From positions 1 to 9,841 of the forward strand of contig NZ_CAMIOH010000112.1 in assembly GCF_946221145.1 (NCBI RefSeq): a stretch of DNA of 9,841 nucleotides. Reading direction: 5' to 3'. Origin of the DNA: an uncultured Paracoccus sp. (GTDB lineage: Bacteria > Pseudomonadota > Alphaproteobacteria > Rhodobacterales > Rhodobacteraceae). Positions within the stretch are counted from its first letter, which is position 1, and each line of letters starts with the position of its first letter. The notes beneath the pieces are model-generated. The model ran no database searches and was not told where the DNA came from. It saw nothing but the letters and a program-made list of their open reading frames with translations. The translations under genes and the position numbers were made by a program. Positions 1 through 5,657 of the stretch are shown here, in pieces.

Positions 1-18
1 GGGCGCAAGTCATGAGGC

Positions 19-42
19 AGGTTTCATACAGGCAAGAAACCT
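19..42. repeat. Inverted repeat AGGTTTC / GAAACCT in the leader
   Basis: AGGTTTC (19-25) and GAAACCT (36-42) are exact inverted copies separated by 10 bases. A second, shorter repeat, TCTCAG (75-80) and CTGAGA (88-93) with a 7-base loop, follows. Both lie upstream of the predicted promoter. They could be operator half-sites or the end of an upstream transcript. No T-run follows either, so terminator function is not supported. Confidence 0.3.
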
Positions 43-107
43 ATCGAGCAGTAAGTCATTTATACGCCAACACCTCTCAGAGTCCAACTGAGAAGTTTGA
101 CCTGGCA

Positions 108-136
108 TTGACGATCTCCATCCGAGTTTGTTGAAT
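108..136 (+). promoter_or_regulatory. Predicted sigma70-type promoter of the YejA-like gene
   Basis: A -35 hexamer TTGACG (108-113, five of six to TTGACA) is followed after 17 bases by TTGAAT (131-136, four of six to TATAAT). It lies about 35 bases before the ATG at 172, in the only clearly AT-richer stretch of the window. A second TTGACC at 97-102 sits 11 bases upstream. The match is by eye and no transcription start is known. Confidence 0.45.
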
Positions 137-171
137 TTGTATCGAAAACAAGAAAAGCGGGCGGACGGGCG

Positions 172-2034
172 ATGCGAATCTTAAGAAACCTTAACAAATC
201 CGCGTTCATGCGCGCCTTGTGTCTGATTTCGGGCACTTTTCTGGGTGTTGCATCTATGCCGCTGGCAAGCCGCGCCGAACCTGCTCATGCCATCGCGATG
301 TATGGCGAACCCGCTCTACCGCAGGGATTTACGGCGCTGCCCTATGTCAACCCGAACGCGCCACGGGGCGGGATGATTCGGCTGGCCGAGCCGGGCGGTT
401 TCGACTCACTCAAACCCTGGGTGCTGAAGGGCAATGCTGCATGGGCAACAGGGGTCCATGTGACCGAGACGCTGATGTATCGCACCCTGGACGAGCCGTT
501 CACCCTGTACGGTCTTCTGGCGCAGTCGGTCGAGGTCGCGCCGGATCGGTCCTGGGTGGAGTTCACCCTGCGTCCCGAGGCGCGGTTTTCCGACGGTTCG
601 CCCGTCACCGTCGCGGACGTGATGTGGTCCTATGAGACGCTGGGGACGCAGGGCCACCCCCGCTATCACGGTGCCTGGTCCAAGGTCGCCGGAATGGAGC
701 AGACCGGCGAGCGCAGCGTCCGCTTCACCTTTACCGAGAACGACCGGGAACTGGTGATGTTGATGGGCATGCGTCCGGTCCTGAAGAAGGCGCAGTGGGA
801 GGGGCAGGATTTTTCGGCCTCTGGGCTGGAGGCACCCATCGGCTCTGGCCCCTATGTCGTCGATCAGGTCGATCCGGGTCGCATGATCAGCTTTCGGCGC
901 AACCCGGATTACTGGGGCAGGGATCTGCCGGTCAATCGCGGGCGCAACAATCTGGACGTGATCCGCTATGACTATTTCGGCGATGCGAACGCCATGTTCG
1001 AGGCGTTCAAGGCGGGCGAAGTCACGGTCTGGCGGGAACTGTCGGCGCTCAGATGGGACCGGGATTATGCTTTCCCCCTGATCGCGCGCGGCGATGCGGT
1101 CAAGGCGGAAATTCCGAACCGTCGTCCGTCGGGGATCATGGGGCTGGTGATGAACACCCGCAATCCGCTGTTCGCCGACTGGCGGGTCCGGCAGGCGATG
1201 ATCGAGGCGTTCAATTTCCGCTTCATCAACGACACGCTGAACGGCGGCAAGGATCGGCGGATCACGTCCTATTTCTCGAATTCCGACCTGGCGATGCAGC
1301 CCGGCGCCGCCACCGGACGGGTGGCCGACCTGCTGGCGCCCTTTGCCGCGGACCTGCCCCCCGGCACCATCGAAGGTTACGTCCTGCCCGAAGGCGCCGA
1401 TCGCGCGCTTGACCGGGCGGGCCTGCGCCGGGCCATCGCGCTGTTGTCGGATGCGGGCTGGACGGTGCAGGACGGTGTCCTGCGCGACGCCCAGGGCCGC
1501 GCCTTTGCCTTCGAGATCCTGCTGAACCAGTCGGGCACCGCGATGCGCACGGCGTCCGAAACCCAGCAGATCGCCGACATCTATGTCCAGGCGCTGCGAA
1601 ACCTGGGCATGCAGGCCCGCATCACCCTGCTGGATTCGGCGCAATTCGTGCAGCGCACCAACGAATTCCAGTTCGACATGACCTGGTATGAACGTGCGCT
1701 GTCGCTGTCGCCCGGCAACGAACAGCTTCTGTATTGGGGGACCGCCGCAGCCGACCAGCCGGGCAGCCGCAACTGGATGGGCATGAAAAGCCCGGCGGCC
1801 GAAGCCGTGATCGCCGCCATGGTCGGGTCGCAATCGGATGCCGATTTCACCGCCGCCGTTCAGGCCCTGGATCGAATCCTGACCGCCGGGCGTTATGTGA
1901 TACCGGCCGGGTTCTCGCCGGTCTCGCGGCTGGCCCATGCCGCGGACCTGCAGTATCCTGCCCGGACAACGCCGCTTTACGGAGATTGGCCGGGCTTTCT
2001 GCCCGAGCTTTGGTGGCAGGAGGCAGTGAGATGA
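172..2034 (+). CDS. YejA-like periplasmic oligopeptide-binding protein (SBP family 5)
   Basis: This 620-residue protein is an extracellular solute-binding protein of the peptide/nickel class (SBP_bac_5), closest by eye to YejA, which feeds oligopeptides and microcin C-like peptides to the YejBEF importer. The N-terminus carries basic residues, a hydrophobic core (about 14-32) and a signal-peptidase-like SRA-EP site near residue 35. Just after it, AIAMYGEPALP and YVNPNAPRGG match the mature YejA start. An IGSGPYVV segment near residue 223 is typical of the family. Length is close to E. coli YejA (about 600). The ATG at 172 has only a weak GGACGGG ahead of it; an in-frame ATG at 208 is possible but would shorten the signal peptide and has no better ribosome site. 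No permease or ATPase gene follows, so it is an orphan here. The class is confident and the ligand unknown. Confidence 0.9.
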   Translation: MRILRNLNKSAFMRALCLISGTFLGVASMPLASRAEPAHAIAMYGEPALPQGFTALPYVNPNAPRGGMIRLAEPGGFDSLKPWVLKGNAAWATGVHVTETLMYRTLDEPFTLYGLLAQSVEVAPDRSWVEFTLRPEARFSDGSPVTVADVMWSYETLGTQGHPRYHGAWSKVAGMEQTGERSVRFTFTENDRELVMLMGMRPVLKKAQWEGQDFSASGLEAPIGSGPYVVDQVDPGRMISFRRNPDYWGRDLPVNRGRNNLDVIRYDYFGDANAMFEAFKAGEVTVWRELSALRWDRDYAFPLIARGDAVKAEIPNRRPSGIMGLVMNTRNPLFADWRVRQAMIEAFNFRFINDTLNGGKDRRITSYFSNSDLAMQPGAATGRVADLLAPFAADLPPGTIEGYVLPEGADRALDRAGLRRAIALLSDAGWTVQDGVLRDAQGRAFAFEILLNQSGTAMRTASETQQIADIYVQALRNLGMQARITLLDSAQFVQRTNEFQFDMTWYERALSLSPGNEQLLYWGTAAADQPGSRNWMGMKSPAAEAVIAAMVGSQSDADFTAAVQALDRILTAGRYVIPAGFSPVSRLAHAADLQYPARTTPLYGDWPGFLPELWWQEAVR

Positions 2035-2159
2035 GAGCAGTTTTCGGGGCGCTTCTGGCCTGCGTGATGCTGGCCGGGTGCAATACGGTCGCCGGCGTGG
2101 GTGAGGACATAACCGGCATCGCCACGTGGGCACAGTCGTCGATGGGAGGCGGGTACTGA
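2031..2159 (+). CDS. Entericidin-family small lipoprotein
   Basis: This 42-residue protein has a lipoprotein signal peptide: basic start, hydrophobic stretch, then a lipobox LAGC with the lipidated Cys at residue 17. The mature part begins CNTVAGVGEDI, the signature of EcnA/EcnB entericidins. These are tiny membrane-bound lipoproteins linked in enterics to a toxin/antidote pair and to stress or stationary phase; in alphaproteobacteria they usually occur singly with no proven toxicity. The ATG overlaps the stop of the binding-protein gene (ATGA, 2031-2034). A perfect AGGAGG at 2018-2023, seven bases before the ATG and inside the upstream gene, gives it a far stronger ribosome site than that gene has. 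The stop overlaps the next start. Family assignment is by motif. The gene is real given the lipobox, ribosome site and spacing. Confidence 0.85.
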   Translation: MRAVFGALLACVMLAGCNTVAGVGEDITGIATWAQSSMGGGY

Positions 2160-2500
2160 TGAAATGGCAGCATGTGCAGCAGAACTGGGCCGCCTTCTAC
2201 GAGGCGATCGTGGAGAAATGGCCCGAGGTCGATGAATCAGACCTGGACGAGATCGACGGCGATCAACGCGCCTTCGTGGCCCATCTGGCCGAGGCGACAG
2301 GCCAGGAACCCTCAGAGATCCGCGAGGAACTGCGAGAGTGGCTGGCGGGGGAAATCCCCTCGGACGTGGTCATGGATCCGGCGCATGACAATCATTCCAT
2401 CGCGCTCAGCGCCAAGTATGTGGGCGAGGGAGAGGATGAATACGCCGATGACGCCCGCTTCGGCGACGATGACGAATACCCCGATGACGGCGACGACTGA
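2159..2500 (+). CDS. CsbD-like stress protein with acidic C-terminal tail
   Basis: This 113-residue protein starts at the ATG overlapping the entericidin stop (TGATG, 2157-2161), with GGGAGG at 2144-2149 nine bases upstream. Residues 1-61 follow the CsbD layout: W3, W10, W21, then DLDEIDGD (28-35), a helical stretch, TG at 47-48 and EELREW (56-61). CsbD-like proteins are small, very hydrophilic, abundant general-stress proteins of unknown biochemical role. After a middle part (62-88) without recognisable motifs, residues 89-113 are strongly acidic, 14 of 25 being Asp or Glu. Classical CsbD proteins are about 60-70 residues, so the C-terminal half is an extension. It is predicted cytoplasmic, with no signal peptide. 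An in-frame ATG at 2126 would lie inside the entericidin gene and lacks a ribosome site. The CsbD relation is by pattern and moderately sure. Confidence 0.8.
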   Translation: MKWQHVQQNWAAFYEAIVEKWPEVDESDLDEIDGDQRAFVAHLAEATGQEPSEIREELREWLAGEIPSDVVMDPAHDNHSIALSAKYVGEGEDEYADDARFGDDDEYPDDGDD

Positions 2501-2517
2501 CCCTTGGCCGGTGATCG

Positions 2518-2844
2518 TCAGGCGGGGCGCGGTCCCCACAGGATCACCGCCGCCCCGGCCAGGCAGATCGCGGTGCCGATCACGTCCCATTGATCCGGCC
2601 TGCGTCCTTCGGCCAGCCACATCCACAGGACCGATGCGGTGATATAGATGCCGCCATAGACCGCATAGGCCCTGCCCGCCTGTTCGGCCGGGCTCAGCGT
2701 CAGCAGCCATGCAAACACCGCCAGGGACGCCATGCCCGGCACCAGCCAAAGCGGGGATCGGTCCAGCCGCAGCCAGGCCCAGAACGCGAAACAGCCCGCG
2801 ATCTCGGCAACGGCGGTGGTTAGGTAAAGCACGAAAGCCTGCAT
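2518..2844 (-). CDS. ynfA: YnfA/UPF0060 family small membrane protein
   Basis: This 108-residue protein has four predicted membrane segments (about 4-25, 31-50, 61-78, 88-104), like the UPF0060/YnfA family, which resembles small multidrug resistance (SMR) transporters in size and topology. Family traits are an acidic residue in the first helix with Gly and Cys following (E14, G17, C18), the GRAYAVYGGIYI block (57-68), and WLAEGRRPDQWDVIG (76-90). Some YnfA proteins have been linked to efflux of cationic compounds; most are uncharacterised. It converges on the CsbD-like gene with a 17-base gap and diverges from the CDF gene across 115 bases. No strong Shine-Dalgarno precedes its ATG. Family is confident, substrate unknown. 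Confidence 0.92.
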   Translation of the reverse strand: MQAFVLYLTTAVAEIAGCFAFWAWLRLDRSPLWLVPGMASLAVFAWLLTLSPAEQAGRAYAVYGGIYITASVLWMWLAEGRRPDQWDVIGTAICLAGAAVILWGPRPA

Positions 2845-2890
2845 CCCATCTGGCTAGCGAACGCGCCGCACGCCGTCCAGCATCCTCTTT

Positions 2891-2904
2891 CCAGTTGCAA
2901 CTGG
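2891..2904. promoter_or_regulatory. Perfect 14-base palindrome between ynfA and the CDF gene
   Basis: CCAGTTGCAACTGG is a perfect dyad with no spacer. It lies 47 bases from the ynfA start and 55 bases from the CDF start, in the 115-base divergent gap. That is where an operator for a dimeric regulator, possibly metal- or drug-responsive, would be expected. I do not recognise the specific regulator, and no regulator gene is adjacent. Confidence 0.4.
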
Positions 2905-2943
2905 CCGCCGGTTCTGCCACATGCCGCGCGACGGGGGGATAAC

Positions 2944-2950
2944 AGGAAGG
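2944..2950 (+). promoter_or_regulatory. Ribosome binding site that sets the CDF start
   Basis: AGGAAGG lies nine bases before the ATG at 2960. It supports that start over the in-frame ATG at 2921, which has no such site and would add 13 residues not expected in the family. Confidence 0.7.
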
Positions 2951-2959
2951 TCCGTCGCG

Positions 2960-3847
2960 ATGAATCGCACCATCAAGATTGCCATGGGCAGCATCATCGT
3001 CGGAATCGTGGTCCTGGGGCTGAAAACTCTGGCCTGGTGGGTGACGGGATCCGTGGCGCTGCTGTCGGACGCCCTGGAAAGCACCGTCAACGTGGTGACG
3101 GCCCTGGCCGCGCTGATCGCAATCCGCATCGCGCAGCGGCCCGCCGACCAGGGCCACCCCTATGGCCATCACAAGGCGGAATTCCTGTCTGCGGTGCTGG
3201 AGGGTGTGATGATCATCCTCGCCGCGATGCTGATTCTCATGGAAGCCTATCACGGCATCCGCAATCCCCGCCCGCTGGATGCGCCTGTCCTGGGGCTGGC
3301 GATCAACGGCCTTGCCGGGGTCATCAACGCGATCTGGTGCAGCGTCCTGATCCGTCAGGGGCGGCGCTTGAAATCGCCGGCCCTGGTCGCGGACGGACAG
3401 CACCTGCTGTCGGATGTCGTGACTTCGGGCGGGGTGATCATTGGCGTCGCCCTGGCGGCAGCGACGGGCTATGCGATCCTGGACCCGATCCTTGCAGCCG
3501 TGGTGGCGGTCAATATCCTGTGGTCAGGCTGGAAGGTGATGACCGCATCCCTGGGCGGGCTGATGGACGAGGCGGTATCCGATGACCTGCTGCGCGACAT
3601 TCGCGCGACCATCTCGGACCATGCCGATGGCGCGATCGAGGCGCATGACCTGCGCACCCGTCACGCGGGCAGCATGACCTTCATCGACTTTCACCTGGTG
3701 GTGGCTGGGGATACCCCGGTGGCCCAGGCCCATGCCATCTGTGACCGGATCGAGGCCGCGCTGAAGCGGAAACTGGACGACGCCCAGATCACCATCCATG
3801 TCGAACCCGAAGAAAAGGCCAAGCATTCCGGCGTCCTGGTGATCTAG
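2960..3847 (+). CDS. Cation diffusion facilitator (CDF) efflux transporter
   Basis: This 295-residue protein belongs to the CDF family, which exports divalent metals (Zn, Fe, Mn, Cd, Co) by proton antiport across the inner membrane. Six membrane segments fill about residues 7-200, followed by a cytoplasmic ferredoxin-like domain (about 205-290) containing DLRTRHAG and FIDFHLVV. The conserved loop DQGHPYGHHKAE (63-74) carries the D, H, H residues of the second metal site. TM5 has the canonical H148-x3-D152 (HLLSD). In TM2, where zinc and iron members have H/D-x3-D, this protein reads E40-x3-N44, so metal preference cannot be inferred. The start at 2960 follows a good AGGAAGG. The TAG stop shares the CTAG at 3844-3847 with xthA on the other strand. 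The family is certain and the metal unknown. Confidence 0.93.
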   Translation: MNRTIKIAMGSIIVGIVVLGLKTLAWWVTGSVALLSDALESTVNVVTALAALIAIRIAQRPADQGHPYGHHKAEFLSAVLEGVMIILAAMLILMEAYHGIRNPRPLDAPVLGLAINGLAGVINAIWCSVLIRQGRRLKSPALVADGQHLLSDVVTSGGVIIGVALAAATGYAILDPILAAVVAVNILWSGWKVMTASLGGLMDEAVSDDLLRDIRATISDHADGAIEAHDLRTRHAGSMTFIDFHLVVAGDTPVAQAHAICDRIEAALKRKLDDAQITIHVEPEEKAKHSGVLVI

Positions 3848-4629
3848 GCGGCCAGCCTGACCCAGACGGGAACGTGATCGCTGGGTTTTTCGCCCGCACG
3901 GGCTTCCTTGTCGATGCCGACCTCGATCAGCAGGTCGGCGGCCTGCGGCGACAGCAGCAGATGGTCGATGCGGATCCCGTCGTCGCGCGACCAGGCGCCC
4001 GCCTGATAATCCCAGAAGGTGAACGGCCCGCGCGTGGACCACGGGTCGCGGATGCGGACCGCATCGGTCCAGCCTTGGTTGACGATCCGCCGATACGCCG
4101 CGCGGCTGTCGGGCAGGAACAGCGCGTCATCGACCCAGGCCTGAGGGCGCGCGGCGTCGCGCGGTTCCGGGATGATGTTGAAATCGCCCAGCATCACCAC
4201 CGGCATCTCGCTGGCCAGCAATTCGGCACCGCGCAGGCGCAGGCGGTCCATCCAGGCCAGCTTATAGTCGTATTTCGCCCCCGGTGCGGGGTTGCCGTTC
4301 GGCAGATACAGCCCGGCAATGCGGACCGGGACCGAATCGATCACCGTCGCCTCGATATAGCGGGCCTGTTCGTCGGCATCGTCGCCGGGCAATCCGCGCG
4401 TCACGTCCTCCAGCGGCAGGCGGGACAGGATCGCCACGCCGTTGAAGCCCTTTTGCCCATGGGTCTCGACGGTCCAGCCCAGATCCTGGAAGTGCTCGCG
4501 CGGGAAACCCTCGTCCACCGACTTGATTTCCTGCAGGACGACCACATCGGCGCCCGCACTCGCCAGCCAGTCGGTCAGCGCCTGGATCCGCGCCTTGACG
4601 CCATTGATGTTGAATGTCGCGATCTTCAT
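3844..4629 (-). CDS. xthA: Exodeoxyribonuclease III / AP endonuclease
   Basis: This 261-residue protein is an exonuclease III of the EEP (exonuclease-endonuclease-phosphatase) fold. It cleaves DNA at abasic sites and removes 3' blocks in base excision repair. Catalytic residues are all visible: N7 in MKIATFNING, E34 in LQEIK, Y108 in LYLPNG, D149 and N151 in GDFNI, D222-H223 in RIDHLLL, and the terminal SDH with D251 and H252. Length matches the family (about 260-268). The start is placed at the conserved MKIATFN; in-frame ATGs at 4641 and 4665 would add 4 or 12 residues, and none of the three has a good Shine-Dalgarno, so the start is the weak point. It diverges from the secreted-protein gene across 63 bases and shares its stop tetranucleotide with the CDF gene. 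Confidence 0.95.
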   Translation of the reverse strand: MKIATFNINGVKARIQALTDWLASAGADVVVLQEIKSVDEGFPREHFQDLGWTVETHGQKGFNGVAILSRLPLEDVTRGLPGDDADEQARYIEATVIDSVPVRIAGLYLPNGNPAPGAKYDYKLAWMDRLRLRGAELLASEMPVVMLGDFNIIPEPRDAARPQAWVDDALFLPDSRAAYRRIVNQGWTDAVRIRDPWSTRGPFTFWDYQAGAWSRDDGIRIDHLLLSPQAADLLIEVGIDKEARAGEKPSDHVPVWVRLAA

Positions 4630-4692
4630 GGGCCGCACCATGACCGGCCCCGCGACGATTGGCAACCGGGCGGCGGGCCGTTACGATGCCCC

Positions 4693-5262
4693 ATGCGCCG
4701 CCTGTTTGCCCTGCTGATGATGATCGCCCTTGCCGTGCCCGCCTGGGCGGATGACCGCCCGCGCGCGGGCCTGATGTGGAACCGCAGCGGCCTGCCCGCA
4801 ACCCTGCCTTTGGTGGTCAAGACCATGCCGGGCCGTGATTATGTCGTGTTCCTGGCCCCGCCCGAAGGGGGCGATCCGGTCATGGCGGGTTACATCCGCG
4901 GCGGCGATTTCTTTCGCCTGCTGGTTCCGCCGGGAACCTGGGCCGTCCTGTTCGCCCATGGCCGCGAATGGCAGGGTGATGATGCGCTGTTCGGGCCGCT
5001 GACCGACTGGACCCGGATGGACCGACCGATGACCTTTGGCGCGGGCGTGGCGCGCAAGCAGGGCCATATCATCCGCCTGATCGAGAACGGCGGCAAGATG
5101 CAGGTGGTCTCTGCCGGTCGCCTGGACCTGTGCCAGGGGCTGATGCTGACGACTGAAACGGTCAAGTTGGATCAGGAACGCGACGACCCGAACCGCTTGC
5201 CCACCCCCGGCCTGCGCCGACTGGATACGGATCTGGATGTCCGCACCCGGGTCTGCGGCTAG
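4693..5262 (+). CDS. Secreted protein of unknown function
   Basis: I do not recognise a named family. The 189-residue product starts with a classical signal peptide: RR at 2-3, hydrophobic core 4-16, and PAWA-DD, giving cleavage after A19, so it is predicted periplasmic or secreted. The mature part has no membrane segment and looks beta-rich, with blocks AGYIRGGDFFRLLVPPGTW (65-83) and WQGDDALFGP (93-102). Only two cysteines remain, C147 and C188, which could form a disulfide tethering the C-terminus. The open frame runs far upstream, antisense to xthA, but the signal peptide fixes the ATG at 4693. No clear Shine-Dalgarno precedes it. It lies between xthA and erpA and shares its stop tetranucleotide CTAG (5259-5262) with erpA. 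I recall similar proteins in this position in related bacteria, unverified. Confidence 0.8.
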   Translation: MRRLFALLMMIALAVPAWADDRPRAGLMWNRSGLPATLPLVVKTMPGRDYVVFLAPPEGGDPVMAGYIRGGDFFRLLVPPGTWAVLFAHGREWQGDDALFGPLTDWTRMDRPMTFGAGVARKQGHIIRLIENGGKMQVVSAGRLDLCQGLMLTTETVKLDQERDDPNRLPTPGLRRLDTDLDVRTRVCG

Positions 5263-5582
5263 ATCGAAAAGGACGTGCCGCAGCCGCAGCTTGACGATGC
5301 GTTGGGGTTGTCGATGACGAAGCGCGCGCCGATCAGTTCGTCGGCAAAGTCGATCACCGCACCCGCCAGATAAGGCAGCGAAACCGGGTCCACGACGACC
5401 CGCTGGCCCGCGCCTTCCAGCACCAGATCATCGGCTTCGGCTTGATCCAGGCGGATGTCGTATTGGAACCCGGAACAGCCGCCACCGGCCACCGCCACGC
5501 GCAAGGGGCGAACCTCGCCCGAATCGTTGATCTCGGCCAGGCGGGCAAAGGCGCGTTCGGTCACTTTGGGCGGCAGGTTCAT
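5259..5582 (-). CDS. erpA: Iron-sulfur cluster insertion protein ErpA (A-type carrier)
   Basis: This 107-residue HesB/IscA-family protein is an A-type carrier that receives Fe-S clusters from the assembly scaffold and passes them to apoproteins in the cytoplasm. The three cluster-ligand cysteines are in place: C36 in AGGGCSGFQY (32-41), and C99 and C101 in NPNASSSCGCGTSF (92-105). The N-terminal start with VTERAFARL and the length are typical of ErpA. IscA or another A-type paralog cannot be excluded on sequence alone, but the CGCG-x-SF ending and the dgt neighbour favour ErpA. It diverges from dgt across 75 bases. A TATATT at 5614-5619 on this strand could be its -10 element, with only a weak -35. 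The TAG stop is shared with the convergent secreted-protein gene. Confidence 0.93.
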   Translation of the reverse strand: MNLPPKVTERAFARLAEINDSGEVRPLRVAVAGGGCSGFQYDIRLDQAEADDLVLEGAGQRVVVDPVSLPYLAGAVIDFADELIGARFVIDNPNASSSCGCGTSFSI

Positions 5583-5639
5583 GGGGCGTTCCCGTTTTCG
5601 TCGTCAGGTCCAGAATATAGGTTGCAAGCCATCCGATGC

Positions 5640-5647
5640 AAGGAAGG
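5640..5647 (+). promoter_or_regulatory. Ribosome binding site that sets the GTG start of dgt
   Basis: AAGGAAGG lies ten bases before the GTG at 5658. It is the only good ribosome site near the start of dgt. It supports GTG over the ATG at 5718, which would remove the conserved YACHPEASRGRL leader. Confidence 0.65.
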
Positions 5648-5657
5648 CCCTGCCCCC

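Noticed and set aside
12..137. 41-codon plus-strand frame in the first leader, possibly a gene tail
   Set aside because: It overlaps the predicted promoter, has no ribosome site or recognisable motif, and lacks the GC-rich third positions of the neighbours.
406..2133. Long open frame of 575 codons on the minus strand
   Set aside because: It is antisense to the YejA-like gene, rich in Arg, His, Gly and Pro with no family motif. This is typical of GC-rich DNA where the opposite strand rarely shows stops.
2501..2517. Possible bidirectional terminator between the CsbD-like gene and ynfA
   Set aside because: Only TGAC/GTCA can pair around the gap. The stem is too short and no T-run is present on either strand.
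2312..3403. Minus-strand open frame of 363 codons across csbD-like, ynfA and CDF genes
   Set aside because: It spans three well-supported genes in other frames, and its composition is that of a shadow frame.
3874..4692. In-frame upstream extension of the secreted-protein gene
   Set aside because: The extension is antisense to xthA. The signal peptide beginning MRRLFALL at 4693 marks the real start.
5622..5642. TGCAAG repeated at 5623-5628 and 5637-5642 in the erpA/dgt gap as an iron-regulator site
   Set aside because: The copies are short, unsymmetrical and match no iron-responsive box I can recall reliably. The second overlaps the dgt ribosome site.
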